Of a DNA stretch of 64,000 bases, positions 63,829-64,000 are shown piece after piece. This stretch comes from CAVYEM01 sp963767635 (GTDB lineage: Bacteria > Vulcanimicrobiota > Vulcanimicrobiia > Vulcanimicrobiales > Vulcanimicrobiaceae): NCBI GenBank assembly GCA_963767635.1, contig CAVYEM010000001.1:1984001-2048000 (forward strand). Direction: 5' to 3'. Below the pieces are notes generated by a model that was given only the letters and a program-made list of their open reading frames with translations, was not told where the DNA came from and searched no databases. A program made the translations under genes and the position numbers. How positions within the stretch are numbered: the stretch's first letter is position 1; each line of letters opens with the position of its first letter.

Positions 63829-64000
63829 CTATGAGAGCATCTCGCGCAGCACGGCAGCATCGTGAGGTGCCGCCGCCAGCGTGTCGTTGTTGAAGTATAC
63901 AAAAACCTCGCGCGCCAGTTGCGAGAGGATGCCGATGCGCCGCGCCCAGTGCCGAAGAGAGCGGCGCGGATATGACCCGACGTAGAGACCCTCGTAGCCG
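63829..64000 (-). CDS. DUF72 family protein, C-terminal end
   Basis: The last ~57 codons of a gene that continues beyond the window. REVFVYFNNDTLAAAPHDAA and the following VLREML end match the C-terminus of DUF72, a TIM-barrel-like family of unknown biochemical role (often near nucleic-acid or UV-related genes). The stop is TAG at 63829-63831. Confidence 0.7.
   Translation of the reverse strand, partial: GYEGLYVGSYPRRSLRHWARRIGILSQLAREVFVYFNNDTLAAAPHDAAVLREMLS

Overview
The window is about 64 kb of densely packed bacterial DNA, G+C-rich by eye (around 60% or more). It carries several features of a diderm cell: an OstA/LptD-like outer-membrane protein, a probable small outer-membrane protein, lipoproteins, and a full set of peptidoglycan-recycling enzymes. 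GTG and TTG starts and 1-20 nt gene overlaps are common. The mixture (ClpC with a UVR linker, GerM next to a glutamate racemase, split-type methylmalonyl-CoA mutase, many unfamiliar secreted proteins) fits a poorly sampled phylum such as Vulcanimicrobiota/Eremiobacterota. That placement is inference, not shown by any marker gene. No rRNA, tRNA, CRISPR array or insertion sequence was seen.

0-9 kb (minus strand): a histidine-utilisation operon, hutH-hutU-hutI-hutF, ending in a lipoprotein gene cut by the window edge. Between hutU and hutI sits a two-gene restriction-modification-like cassette, an adenine methyltransferase of the TaqI class (frameshifted) and a candidate nuclease. 9-19 kb: a WYL regulator, a large secreted protein, an orphan LuxR-type response regulator, clpC, a MIP18/DUF59 protein, an Asp-box lipoprotein and an OstA-like protein. 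19.5-27 kb (plus strand): propionyl-CoA to succinyl-CoA genes (carboxylase beta subunit, biotin carboxylase/BCCP subunit, mutase large subunit, epimerase) with fabI, a DsrE-like protein, a metallothionein-like 58-residue protein and a possible epsilon-type carboxylase subunit.

27-38 kb: an FMN reductase and thioredoxin-reductase-like pair, a YibQ-type deacetylase, then a minus-strand muropeptide-recycling operon: secreted protein, sugar-type ABC ATPase, NagZ, serine hydrolase, AnmK, a MurK-MurQ fusion, an lmo0937-type membrane peptide and a DUF4127 protein. 38-48.6 kb: a degenerate metallo-beta-lactamase/cupin protein, a double aspartic protease, phhB, msrB, a PilZ protein and two tandem S9 peptidases. 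48.6-48.9 kb is a block of intergenic repeats.

48.9-64 kb: dxs-secG-oppD-oppF (dxs carries an in-frame insertion with palindromes), a PAP2-type membrane phosphatase, infA, a zinc-ribbon protein, a PAS-GAF-GAF-PP2C-HATPase regulator, the wall genes gerM-amidase-murI, and small membrane, PRC-barrel and oxidoreductase genes, ending in a partial DUF72 gene.

A striking property is that at least six genes read as a clear N-terminal half in one frame and a C-terminal half in another (methyltransferase, murQ, nagZ, aspartic protease, a DUF5666-like protein, msrB). Either the assembly carries indel errors or these loci are decaying; raw reads would settle it.
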